This document shows, in pieces, positions 28,070-36,878 of a stretch of 64,000 nucleotides of DNA. A program made the position numbers and the translations under genes. The stretch is from positions 4,278,001-4,342,000 of the forward strand of contig OY729512.2 of NCBI GenBank assembly GCA_963422445.2, read 5' to 3'. How positions within the stretch are numbered: position 1 is the first letter of the stretch; every line of letters starts with the position of its first letter. The notes under the pieces were generated by a model. That model ran no database searches. It was not told the origin of the DNA and was given only the letters and a program-made list of their open reading frames with translations. This stretch comes from G963422445 sp963422445. Its GTDB lineage: Bacteria; Pseudomonadota; Alphaproteobacteria; Thalassobaculales; Thalassobaculaceae.

Positions 28070-28266
28070 GACCCTCTCCTGATTTCCCGCGCGAATGAAC
28101 CATCATTACGAACTATCGCCTATCCCGATGACCGGGAAAAGCCGGTTTGGCTATCCACCCACTTCAATGTGCAAATCGGGAAAACCGCATGTTTCGCCGA
28201 AGCTTCCCTTTTGTACCCGGCTATTCGCTCCCAGCCCAAATCTTCAGTCTGCCCGATACCGGTCAC

Positions 28267-29244
28267 TCAATCGCCCGACAACAGGCAGGCATCGGCATGA
28301 CCGCCACCTTTTTCGACGAGCGGCGGCACCTCAGCGGCGCAAGGCGCCTGCGCCCGCGGACACCGCGTGCGAAACCGGCACCCCGACGGCAGGTCACCGG
28401 GATCCGGCGGCTCCCCCTCGAGCCAGAAATTCTCGGTAACCCGCCCCTTGCCGATCTGCGGCACGGCGGCCAGCAGCGATTGCGTGTACGGATGCCGGGG
28501 CCGCTCGAACACCTCGTCCGACGGGCCTAGTTCGACAATCTTGCCGAGATACATCACCGCAACACGGTCGCAGATCATGCGCACCACACTGAGGTCATGG
28601 CTGATGAACATGTAGGTCAGATCGAACCGTTTCTGCAGATCGAGAAACAGATTCAGGATTGTTGCCTGGACCGAGACGTCGAGCCCCGAAGTCGGTTCGT
28701 CCAGAACGATCAGGGTCGGCTGCAATGTCAGGATGCGGGCAAGCCCGACCCGCCGCTGCTGACCTCCCGAGATTTCGTGCGGGTAGAGGTCGAGATGACC
28801 TTCCGGCAGTCCGACAGCATCGAGGATGTCCCGCACCCGTGCCCGCCGCGCGGCACGGTCGAGACCGGTGTGAATCACTAAGGGTTCATCGAGCGCCTTG
28901 CCAATCTTCCAGCGCGGATCAAGCGATGCGCCGGGATCTTGATAGGTGTATTGCAGATCGCGGCGCAAATCGCGCGCCTCGTGCGGCCGGAGATTGGTCA
29001 CATCATTATCTTCGAACACAATCCTGCCGCCGGTCGGCTGGTGGATACCCATGACCGTCTTGCCAAGTGTCGACTTGCCACAACCGCTCTCGCCCACGAT
29101 GCCGACAATCTCACCCTTGCTGACTGTCAATGAGACGTCATCCAGCGCCTTCAGCCAGCCCGTCCGGCGTTTCCAGACGTTCAGGATCGGGAAATACTTC
29201 TTCAGACCCTCGATCCGCAGCAATTCGGTGTCCGGGGCCGTCAT
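28267..29244 (-). CDS. Dipeptide/oligopeptide ABC transporter ATP-binding protein (DppF/OppF type)
   Basis: 325 residues with Walker A GESGCGKSTLGKT, signature SGGQQRRVGLARIL, Walker B LIVLDEPTSGLDVS and the C-terminal oligopeptide-binding extension (RTRCPRAQAPC). It hydrolyses ATP to drive import with the partner ATPase encoded just upstream; they overlap by 4 bases (ATGA). The cysteine-bearing C-terminal motif is typical of Dpp/Opp ATPases. Confidence 0.93.
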   Translation of the reverse strand: MTAPDTELLRIEGLKKYFPILNVWKRRTGWLKALDDVSLTVSKGEIVGIVGESGCGKSTLGKTVMGIHQPTGGRIVFEDNDVTNLRPHEARDLRRDLQYTYQDPGASLDPRWKIGKALDEPLVIHTGLDRAARRARVRDILDAVGLPEGHLDLYPHEISGGQQRRVGLARILTLQPTLIVLDEPTSGLDVSVQATILNLFLDLQKRFDLTYMFISHDLSVVRMICDRVAVMYLGKIVELGPSDEVFERPRHPYTQSLLAAVPQIGKGRVTENFWLEGEPPDPGDLPSGCRFRTRCPRAQAPCAAEVPPLVEKGGGHADACLLSGD

Positions 29245-30263
29245 GGCGCCAACGCCCCGGGGTCGGCGGCCGGGTGATAGCAGCGCACGTTATGCCCGGG
29301 ATCGACAGCGGTGACATCTGGACGCACGGACCGGCAAGCGCCGGTTGCGGCATCACAGCGCGGATGGAATCGGCAGCCCGCCGGGGGATCGATCAAGCCC
29401 GGAATTTGGCCGGGGATGCCGCTAATGCCGTGCTCACGGCTCGGCAGGCTCTGCAGCAGACGAGTCGTGTAGATATGGCGCGGCGCGGCAAAAAACGCAT
29501 CCGACGGTGCGCTTTCCACGTCCTGACCGGCATACATGACTGTGATCCGGTCGCAGATCTCGTAGGCCGTGCCAAGATCATGGGTCGTGAACAGCACCGA
29601 GACATTGCGTTCGGTCGCAAGTCTGCGCAGGAGCTTGAGGATCTGCGCCTGGATGGTGACGTCAAGAGCGGTGGTTGGCTCGTCGGCAATGATGAGCTTG
29701 GGTTCCGGCAGCAATGCCATCGCGATCATCAGGCGCTGACGCTGGCCGCCGGAGAGTTCGTGCGGATATTTGCGCATCATGGTGTCCGGGTCGGGCAATT
29801 GCACGGTACGCAGAAGCTCGAGCACCCGCGATCGGTCCTCGCGCTGCTGCGCCCACGGATAAAACCGCAGCCCCGATCCCGGCCGGGCCGCTGGCGATTT
29901 CCATTTCATCAATTCGCCGATCTGCGCTCCGATGGTGAACACCGGATTGAACGAGGAGAATGGATCTTGCGGAACGAAGGTGATCTGACGGCCGCGGATC
30001 TCGTCGGCCAGTACCACCGGATCCTCGGCCAAAAGGTCGCGCCCGTCGAATTCGACGCTGCCCGACGCAATGCGGGCTGAATTGGCCGGCAAGACCCCGA
30101 GAATCGTCCGGGCGAGCGTTGTCTTGCCACAGCCCGACTCCCCTACCAGCCCCACGATCTCACCGAGTCCGATCCGGAAATTCACATGATCGAGAACCTG
30201 CGCCAGACCGCCCTCGGTCGCAAACCCGACCGTCAGATCACGGACTGTAAGCAGATCATCCAT
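29241..30263 (-). CDS. Dipeptide/oligopeptide ABC transporter ATP-binding protein (DppD/OppD type)
   Basis: 340 residues from ATG 30263 (MDDLLTVRDLTVGF); the frame is open further up to 30314 but that part overlaps the permease gene. Walker A GESGCGKTTLART, signature SGGQRQRLMIAMAL, Walker B LIIADEPTTALDV, and a C-terminal CRFHPRCDAATGAC motif. Pairs with the DppF-type ATPase as the cytoplasmic motor. Overlaps dppC by 8 bases. Confidence 0.92.
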   Translation of the reverse strand: MDDLLTVRDLTVGFATEGGLAQVLDHVNFRIGLGEIVGLVGESGCGKTTLARTILGVLPANSARIASGSVEFDGRDLLAEDPVVLADEIRGRQITFVPQDPFSSFNPVFTIGAQIGELMKWKSPAARPGSGLRFYPWAQQREDRSRVLELLRTVQLPDPDTMMRKYPHELSGGQRQRLMIAMALLPEPKLIIADEPTTALDVTIQAQILKLLRRLATERNVSVLFTTHDLGTAYEICDRITVMYAGQDVESAPSDAFFAAPRHIYTTRLLQSLPSREHGISGIPGQIPGLIDPPAGCRFHPRCDAATGACRSVRPDVTAVDPGHNVRCYHPAADPGALAP

Positions 30264-31113
30264 CACTGGACCGCCGGGTGCGCGGATCGAGGATATCACG
30301 AAGGCCATCGCCAAGCAGGTTGAACCCCATCACGACCAGGAAGATGGCAAGACCGGGCGCCGTTGCATACCACCAGGCTTCCGGCAAGAATTCGCGGCTC
30401 TCGGCAATCGTGCGGCCCCATTCGGGGCTCGGCGCCGGCGGCCCGAGGCCGAGAAATCCCAACACCGCGGCAGTCAGGATCGTGCCCCCCATTCCGATGG
30501 TCGTACGCACGATGACCGAGGAGGAGATGTTGGGCAACACATGCAGCACCATGACCCGCCAGGGCGACGCGCCGAGCGCGATCGAGGCCTCCACATAGGT
30601 TTCATTCAGGGCCGAACGGGTTTCGGCATAGACCAGCCGCGCCCAGAACGGCCAATACGTGGCGGACAACGCCAGAATGACGTTCTCGATCGACGGACCC
30701 AAGGTCTGCGCGATAGCAATCGCGAGCACGATCTGCGGCACAGCCAGAAAGATGTCGGAAATCCGCATCAGCGCATCTGAAATCCAGTTACGGTAATAGC
30801 CGGCGATCAGACCGACCGGAACGCCGACCAGAACACTGACCCCGATCGCGATGACCGCGATCGCGATCGTGATCCGGGCGCCATACAGCAGACGGGAATA
30901 GACGTCGGACCCCATCCGGTCAGTGCCGAAGAAATGCTCCGTCGAAGGCCCGAGGAGCCGCTCCGGCGGATGAAATTCGCTCACGTCCTCGGGATGAGTC
31001 GAAAGCATCGGCGCGGCGATCGCGACCACGATCAGCAGCATGATGAGAAGAGCGCCAAGCGCCGCCGTGTGGTCGGCAGCCAGCTTGCGCAACAGGAACC
31101 GGACCGTTTCCAT
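30256..31113 (-). CDS. Dipeptide ABC transporter permease (DppC type)
   Basis: 285 residues. An N-terminal membrane helix (ALLIMLLIVVAIAAPML) is followed by a long periplasmic segment with FGTDRMGSDVYSRLLYGAR, the DppC/OppC hallmark, then further helices and the cytoplasmic EAA loop (EASIALGASPWRVMVLHVLP) that docks the ATPases. Two bases after the dppB stop. Confidence 0.92.
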   Translation of the reverse strand: METVRFLLRKLAADHTAALGALLIMLLIVVAIAAPMLSTHPEDVSEFHPPERLLGPSTEHFFGTDRMGSDVYSRLLYGARITIAIAVIAIGVSVLVGVPVGLIAGYYRNWISDALMRISDIFLAVPQIVLAIAIAQTLGPSIENVILALSATYWPFWARLVYAETRSALNETYVEASIALGASPWRVMVLHVLPNISSSVIVRTTIGMGGTILTAAVLGFLGLGPPAPSPEWGRTIAESREFLPEAWWYATAPGLAIFLVVMGFNLLGDGLRDILDPRTRRSSDG

Positions 31114-31115
31114 GA

Positions 31116-32120
31116 TCAGCGGGCCTCGCGCGGGTCGATCAGACCATGGGTGATATCGACCAGGAGATTGGCGATGATGAAAACCGTCCCCATCGTCAGC
31201 GTGAAGCCCATAATGGCGTTGTAGTCCGACTGCAGGATCGAGTTGACGGCATACAGGCCGAGCCCCGGCCAGTCAAACACCGCTTCGACCACCACTGCGT
31301 TGGCGATGAGATTCCCGAATATCAGGCCGATCTGGGTTACCGTACCGATCAACGCATTGCGCAGGACATACCGCCAGATCACCACCCGCCGCGGCACCCC
31401 CATCGCCTGCTGATAATCGACATAGTTCGAATGAATAGCGTCCAGAACGCCGGCCCGGGTAAACCGCATTACCGTCGCCATAGCCGGAAAAGCCAGAGTG
31501 ATCGCTGGCAGAATCATGTGCGCGACGACATCGGCGAAAGTATCCCAGTCGCCGGCCACCGCCGAATCAATAAGAAAGAAGCCCGTCACCCCGTCGGGCC
31601 CCCAGCCGTCGACCCTCCCCTGTAACGGCGTCCAGCCAAGCGTCATGGCGAACCACAATTGGAGCAGGATGGCCAGCCAGAACGCGGCAATCGCGAGCCC
31701 TGACACCGTGAACACACGCAGCACGTGATCGAACCAGGAATTGCGGTTGACAGCAGCTAGAACACCGAGCGGGATTCCGATCACGGCGGAGAGAATGACC
31801 GCCGCGAAGGCCAGTTCGAGTGTCGCCGGCAACCGCCCGACCAGATCCTCGACAATCGGACGCTGGGTATAGAGGCTGATGCCGAAATCACCCCGAGCAA
31901 TACCCAGAATATAGTTCCAGAGTTGCACCGGAACCGGTTTGTCGACGCCAAACTTCGCCTTGAGAGCCGCAATCTGTTCCGCGGTGGCATTGTCACCTGC
32001 GATGAAGGCGATGGGGTCGGCAGGAATGATGTGGCTGATTGTAAAGGTGATCACCAGCAAGCCCAGCAACGTGGGTACGAACCAGGCCAGGCGATTGACG
32101 GTAAGCACCAGCGCGCGCAT
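31116..32120 (-). CDS. Dipeptide ABC transporter permease (DppB type)
   Basis: 334 residues with about six membrane helices. The N-terminus (FVPTLLGLLVITFTISHIIPADP) is the DppB pattern and the EAA loop reads YVDYQQAMGVPRRVVIWRYV. It forms the membrane channel with DppC. It follows the binding-protein gene by 61 bases, a usual gap where message levels drop after the abundant binding protein. Confidence 0.92.
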   Translation of the reverse strand: MRALVLTVNRLAWFVPTLLGLLVITFTISHIIPADPIAFIAGDNATAEQIAALKAKFGVDKPVPVQLWNYILGIARGDFGISLYTQRPIVEDLVGRLPATLELAFAAVILSAVIGIPLGVLAAVNRNSWFDHVLRVFTVSGLAIAAFWLAILLQLWFAMTLGWTPLQGRVDGWGPDGVTGFFLIDSAVAGDWDTFADVVAHMILPAITLAFPAMATVMRFTRAGVLDAIHSNYVDYQQAMGVPRRVVIWRYVLRNALIGTVTQIGLIFGNLIANAVVVEAVFDWPGLGLYAVNSILQSDYNAIMGFTLTMGTVFIIANLLVDITHGLIDPREAR

Positions 32121-32181
32121 CAGGAACCCCGTTCGCGGCGGAAAGGTGCGGCCCCTCCCGGAGCCGCGCCTCTCCGTCCGG

Positions 32182-33756
32182 TCAGTTCTTCATCGACACC
32201 CAACGCATTTCCTGACCATTACCGATCGGGCTGAAGCGCACGCCCTCGACATTCTTGTTGAACGGACCGAACCATTTGGTGTTGTAGACGAAGATGCCGG
32301 CGGCATCTTCCATCAACAGCCGGTTGGCTTTCTCGTAATTGGCCTTGCGAAGCGCCTGATCCGTTGACGTCCGCGCCTCGCTGAGCAAGGCATCGACCTC
32401 TTCATTGCAATACCAGGAGTTGTTACGCGCGCCGATCTGCTCACAGGCATACATCTCGCCAAGCCAGTTGTTCGGATCAGCGTAATAGGTCGACTTCCAC
32501 AAGAACAACAGATCATACATCTGCTGCTCGTCACGCATCTTGCCCGATGCGACCGGCCAAGGTTCGGTCACGATCCTGGTCTCCACGCCAATCTTGTTCA
32601 GGCCGTTCTGCAGCAGAGCCGCCGCCTGCTCGGTCTGGCCGTACCCGGCCAACGCCCCAAGCGTGATTTCGCCAACCTCGCCCTTGACCTTCGCCAGATG
32701 CTCGGCCGCCTTCTCCAGATCATAGGTATAGCCTTCAACATCCGCCGGCGCGCCCCACATGTTATTGGGAAGCGGGAACGGATCCCGGGCGACGGATCCG
32801 GACAGGATGTTGTTGATGAAGCCATCATAGTCGAAGGCATAGGACAGTGCCTTGCGGAAGTTGATATCGTTCATCGGCGCACGGCCGTTGTGAATGATCG
32901 AATAGAAGATCCGCATCGATTCCTGTTCGTCGACGACAACATTGTCGCTGGCCGCCAGACGTTTGACCTGATCCTGCGGCAAATAGCCGTCGGTTCCATG
33001 AAAATCGCCGTTCATCAAACCCAGAACGCGAGAATTGATCTCGACGACCGTGCGGAACTCGATCTCGTCAAGCGGATTGTCGACCATGTCCCAGCCGAAA
33101 AAATGATCTTCGAACCGGATGGCCTGCCAACCGATCGCCGGATCGTAACGGCGCAGTTTGAAAGACCCCGAGCCGGCATCGTTCTTCGACAGCCATGCCG
33201 TACCGAGATCACCGTCCTTCTCGTTGGCCCGAACCAGATCCTCGTTCACGACATGAATTTCGGGGACAGTCGCCAGGAAGATCGCCGAGGGCTTGTTGAG
33301 CGTGAAGACCACGGTCTTCGCGTCGGAGGCTTTTGTGCTGCCGGGCTCCACTGTGCCTGCGAAAAGCGAATAGGCGCCCTTCTTCATCTCGAGAATCCGA
33401 TCGATCGAGTAGACCACGTCGGAGGCCTCGACCGGCGAGCCGTCATGGAATTTCGCGTCACGTAACGTGAAGGTATAGGTCAGGCCGTCGTCAGAGATCT
33501 CGACGCCTTCCGCGAGCCATGGCTCAAGGTGTGGCGGATTATCGAACCAGCGCATCAAGCCGTCATAAAGATTGATGCGCGAAGCCACCCGGCCGACATC
33601 GAAAATGGCGTGCGGATCCAGCGTGTCATAAGCCGACGAGTTCGCAAACATGAACTTGCCGCCGGCTTGTGCCGGGGCTGCCGACGCGACACCGAACGCG
33701 ATCACGGCCGCCGTCGCAAACCGGCCGATGCCGGCAAAACAGTCAAACAGTCTCAT
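32182..33756 (-). CDS. Periplasmic peptide-binding protein (SBP_bac_5 family)
   Basis: 524 residues. A signal peptide at the N-terminus has a hydrophobic run (FATAAVIAFGVASAAPAQA) with likely cleavage after AQA. The mature protein has LEPWLAEGVEISDDGLTYTF, FHDGSPVEASDVVYSIDRI and NDINFRKALSYAFD, motifs of family 5 solute-binding proteins that capture peptides, nickel or other solutes for Dpp/Opp importers. Its transporter genes follow directly. The substrate cannot be told; the hydrolase-like neighbours suggest peptides or cyclic amides. Confidence 0.92.
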   Translation of the reverse strand: MRLFDCFAGIGRFATAAVIAFGVASAAPAQAGGKFMFANSSAYDTLDPHAIFDVGRVASRINLYDGLMRWFDNPPHLEPWLAEGVEISDDGLTYTFTLRDAKFHDGSPVEASDVVYSIDRILEMKKGAYSLFAGTVEPGSTKASDAKTVVFTLNKPSAIFLATVPEIHVVNEDLVRANEKDGDLGTAWLSKNDAGSGSFKLRRYDPAIGWQAIRFEDHFFGWDMVDNPLDEIEFRTVVEINSRVLGLMNGDFHGTDGYLPQDQVKRLAASDNVVVDEQESMRIFYSIIHNGRAPMNDINFRKALSYAFDYDGFINNILSGSVARDPFPLPNNMWGAPADVEGYTYDLEKAAEHLAKVKGEVGEITLGALAGYGQTEQAAALLQNGLNKIGVETRIVTEPWPVASGKMRDEQQMYDLLFLWKSTYYADPNNWLGEMYACEQIGARNNSWYCNEEVDALLSEARTSTDQALRKANYEKANRLLMEDAAGIFVYNTKWFGPFNKNVEGVRFSPIGNGQEMRWVSMKN

Positions 33757-33811
33757 GAAGTTATCCTCCTGTCGCTAAATTGGATCCGGCGGTCATGCCC
33801 GGATCCGAAAA

Positions 33812-34588
33812 TCAACGGTTCCACTGGAACCCGTCAATCGTGATGTCCTGACCGGTGATGAACATCGGTTCTGCTGTCGTCAGGAATGCAACCAGTTGCG
33901 CGACATCGCGCGGCGAACCGGTACGATTGAGCGCAATGCCCTTGATCAACTCGGACTCGCGCTCCGCGATCACCGGATTCTTTCCGGTCAGTTCGGTCTT
34001 GATCAACCCCGGGCAGACGCAGTTGATGGCGATGTCCGGCCCCAGTTCCTTGGCCAGTGCCCGCGTCATTCCGATGAGTCCCGCCTTGGCGGCGGCATAG
34101 GCGAAGCGCGAAACCGCCGCCGTGACACCTCCCGAATGGGCGTTCAGAGACGACATGGAGACGATACGCCCGTAGCCGCGTTCAGACATCGTCGGCACGA
34201 CGGCCTGAATGTAATTGAAGCAGCTCTTCAGATTGACATCGATGGTGGCATCCCATTGCGCCTCGGTAATCTCACGGATCCCGGTCGGCATCGGGCGCCC
34301 GGCGTTGTTGACCAGCACATCGATCCGGCCCCAGTCGGAAAGCACGCCGGCGGCGACATCGCGGGCCCGATGGTGGTTGGAAACATCGGCTTCGAACGTC
34401 AGACAGGGGACGCCCATCGCCTCGATTTCCGCCTTTGTCCGGTCCATTTCGGGAACCAGAACATCGACAAGTACGGTCGCAAGGCCTTTTTCGGCCAGCG
34501 CATGCGCGCAACCGCGACCGATGCCGCGAGCCCCGCCCGTGATAATCGCCACCCTCCGGTCCAACACAGCCCCCAGGTTCGATATATG
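33812..34588 (-). CDS. Short-chain dehydrogenase/reductase
   Basis: 258 residues from ATG 34588 (MHISNLGAVLDRR); an in-frame ATG at 34618 would add ten. Dinucleotide site TGGARGIGRG, structural VNNAGRP, catalytic Ser in SMSSLNAHS and YAAAK as the Tyr-xxx-Lys pair; C-terminal GQDITIDGFQWNR. An oxidoreductase using NAD(P) on an alcohol or carbonyl; substrate unknown. First gene of the minus-strand transporter operon, 55 bases before the binding protein, and divergent from hyuA. Confidence 0.88.
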   Translation of the reverse strand, partial: HISNLGAVLDRRVAIITGGARGIGRGCAHALAEKGLATVLVDVLVPEMDRTKAEIEAMGVPCLTFEADVSNHHRARDVAAGVLSDWGRIDVLVNNAGRPMPTGIREITEAQWDATIDVNLKSCFNYIQAVVPTMSERGYGRIVSMSSLNAHSGGVTAAVSRFAYAAAKAGLIGMTRALAKELGPDIAINCVCPGLIKTELTGKNPVIAERESELIKGIALNRTGSPRDVAQLVAFLTTAEPMFITGQDITIDGFQWNR

Positions 34589-34833
34589 CATATTCGACCG
34601 ATCTTGACGGCGTGACATTGCCCCGTCAATCTCCGGTCAATTCCTGCAGTCGAACCGGAACAGGCATCTGCGTCAATGAAATTTGTAGTCGAGGTCATCA
34701 GGGTCCTGCCGAATACCGCACCGCACCTTTACACAGCGCGTGTCCGGTATCTGTCGTTTGCAATAGCCGGTGAACGACCCTGCCGCCACGGAAATCACCC
34801 TGGCACCGTGCTGACAGTCGCGGACCTCGGCCG
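34589..34833. promoter_or_regulatory. Divergent promoter region between SDR/transporter and hyu operons
   Basis: 245 bases with no gene separate two operons reading away from each other, so promoters for both must lie here. No convincing sigma-70 boxes or operator palindrome was seen; regulation may be joint because the operons look functionally linked. Confidence 0.45.
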
Positions 34834-36876
34834 ATGAGTTGCCGGATCGCCGTCGACATCGGCGGCACGTTCACCGACTTTTGCGCGTTCGACGAGGGCA
34901 CTGGCGCGCTGCGCACCCTGAAGACGCTGTCGACCCCGGACACCCCCGGCGCAGAAGTCATGAACGGTATCGCGGAAATGGCGCAGCGATATCGACAGCC
35001 GGCGTCGGTCATCAGCTATTTCACCCATGGCACGACCGTGGGTGTGAATACTGTGATCCAGCGCCGCGGTGCCGAGCTGGGCCTGTTCACGACCCGGGAC
35101 TTCGAGGATGTCCTGGAGGTCGCCCGTCTCAAGGTACCGGATCCGTACAACATATTTTCCCGCCGGCCGCCGCCGCTGGCGCCGCGCGAAAGAACGTACG
35201 GGATAAGCGAACGGACCCTGAAGGACGGCAGCATCGAAACACCCGTCGACCCGGACGATGTCCGCGCGGCGGTCATGCGAGCCCGCCAGGACGGCGCCGA
35301 CACCATCGTCGTTGCACTCCTGCATGCCTATGCCAACCCTGCCAACGAACAGGCTGTGCGCGACGCCATCCGGGCGGTCGACCCCGATATGGCAATCACC
35401 CTGTCATCCGATGTCTGGCCTGTGATCCGGGAATATGAGCGTACCGTCACGGCAACCGTTGCCGCCTATGTCCAGCGCCGGGTCGCCAGCTATATCGGGT
35501 CACTCCAGACCGCGCTCGTCAACGCCGGCGTCCCCGCCGAGCCGATGATCACCAAATCCAACGGCGGCATCATGGCCGCCGAGCTCGGCAAGACCGATCC
35601 GATCGCCATGCTGCTTTCCGGAACCGCGTCGGGCGTCATCGGTGCAGCCGACGTCGCCGCCCGGGTCGGCGCCGCCGACATTCTCAGTTTCGATGTCGGC
35701 GGCACATCCGCCGATGTCGCCGTGATCCAGGGTGGCAAACCTGCCTTTGGCACCGGAGAAATGGTCGGAGCCTTCCCGATCTATGTGCCCACGGTTTCGG
35801 TCACATCGATCGGCGCCGGCGGCGGCTCTGTCGCCTGGGTCGACGCCTTCGGGGTCCTCAAGGTGGGCCCGGAAAGCGCCGGCTCGAACCCCGGTCCGGC
35901 TTGCTACGGTCTTGGCGGCGACCGGCCGACAATCACCGACGCCTTCGCCATTCTCGGCCTGCTCGGCGCCGGCGACCTCGGTTACGGCGCCGTCACGCTT
36001 GACCGCGCTAGTGCGGAACAGGCGATATCACGGCTTGCCGAGCGGCTCGACCTGCCGCTCGTCGAAACCGCCGAGAGCATCATCCGGGTCGCGATATCCG
36101 GCATGTATCTCGAGGTTTCCAAGCTCGTGTCGCGGCATGGCGCCGACCCCCGGGCCTTCGCATTGCTTGCGTTTGGCGGCGCCGGGCCGATGACAGCCTG
36201 TCTGCTTGCCCGAGAACTCGGCATGGCGAGCGTCATCGTGCCGCCAACGCCAGGTGTTCTGTCTGCCTATGGCGGCCTTATTGCCGATATCCGCAACGAT
36301 TTCATCCGGACCGCCTTTGTCGATCTCGATGCCGACGGACTCACCGTTCTTAAGGGGCATGCCGGCGATCTGGAACGCAGGGCGCTTGCCTGGCTGCGCG
36401 ACGAACAGGGTTTCGAGGGCGAAAGCCGACTGGTCTGGTCGGCCGACATGCGGTACCGCGGACAATCCTATGAAATCGAAACCCTGATCGACCGCGGCGA
36501 TATCGCGGCCGGACATCTTGCACCGCTTGCAGCCGCCTTTCACGCCGAACACCGGCGGGTTTACGAGCATGCCGACGAACAGGCGCCGGTCCAGGTCGTA
36601 AACCTGCGCCTCGTCATCAGCGGCAGTGCGCCGAAACCCGCGTTAACGGAAACCGCGCCCGAGCCCGGACGGGCCACGCCGGACGGTGAGGCCACCATTC
36701 ATATCGACGGCGCCAGCCGGATCGCTGCCCTGTATACCCGCGCCAGCCTCAAGCCCGGCCGGTCTCTTGCCGGTCCGGCGATCGTCGCCCAGGACGATTG
36801 CACCACCATCATTCCTCCCGGTTTCGACGCGAAGGTCGACGGCTGGGGAAATCTGATCGTCACACCGGAGACCTGA
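34834..36876 (+). CDS. hyuA: Hydantoinase/oxoprolinase subunit A (HyuA)
   Basis: 680 residues, the usual HyuA length. The N-terminal ASKHA-type nucleotide site reads VDIGGTFTDFCAF, followed by HGTTVGVNTVIQRRGAELG. Mid-protein MITKSNGGIMAAE, LSFDVGGTSADVAVIQGG and SIGAGGGSVAWVD are conserved, then ESAGSNPGPACYGLGG. With HyuB it forms an ATP-dependent enzyme that opens cyclic amides such as N-methylhydantoin or 5-oxoproline, or carboxylates ketones in related enzymes. The hyuB ATG follows two bases after its stop. The start lacks a strong ribosome site. A second, divergent hyuA is at 48807. Confidence 0.92.
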   Translation: MSCRIAVDIGGTFTDFCAFDEGTGALRTLKTLSTPDTPGAEVMNGIAEMAQRYRQPASVISYFTHGTTVGVNTVIQRRGAELGLFTTRDFEDVLEVARLKVPDPYNIFSRRPPPLAPRERTYGISERTLKDGSIETPVDPDDVRAAVMRARQDGADTIVVALLHAYANPANEQAVRDAIRAVDPDMAITLSSDVWPVIREYERTVTATVAAYVQRRVASYIGSLQTALVNAGVPAEPMITKSNGGIMAAELGKTDPIAMLLSGTASGVIGAADVAARVGAADILSFDVGGTSADVAVIQGGKPAFGTGEMVGAFPIYVPTVSVTSIGAGGGSVAWVDAFGVLKVGPESAGSNPGPACYGLGGDRPTITDAFAILGLLGAGDLGYGAVTLDRASAEQAISRLAERLDLPLVETAESIIRVAISGMYLEVSKLVSRHGADPRAFALLAFGGAGPMTACLLARELGMASVIVPPTPGVLSAYGGLIADIRNDFIRTAFVDLDADGLTVLKGHAGDLERRALAWLRDEQGFEGESRLVWSADMRYRGQSYEIETLIDRGDIAAGHLAPLAAAFHAEHRRVYEHADEQAPVQVVNLRLVISGSAPKPALTETAPEPGRATPDGEATIHIDGASRIAALYTRASLKPGRSLAGPAIVAQDDCTTIIPPGFDAKVDGWGNLIVTPET

Positions 36877-36878
36877 TC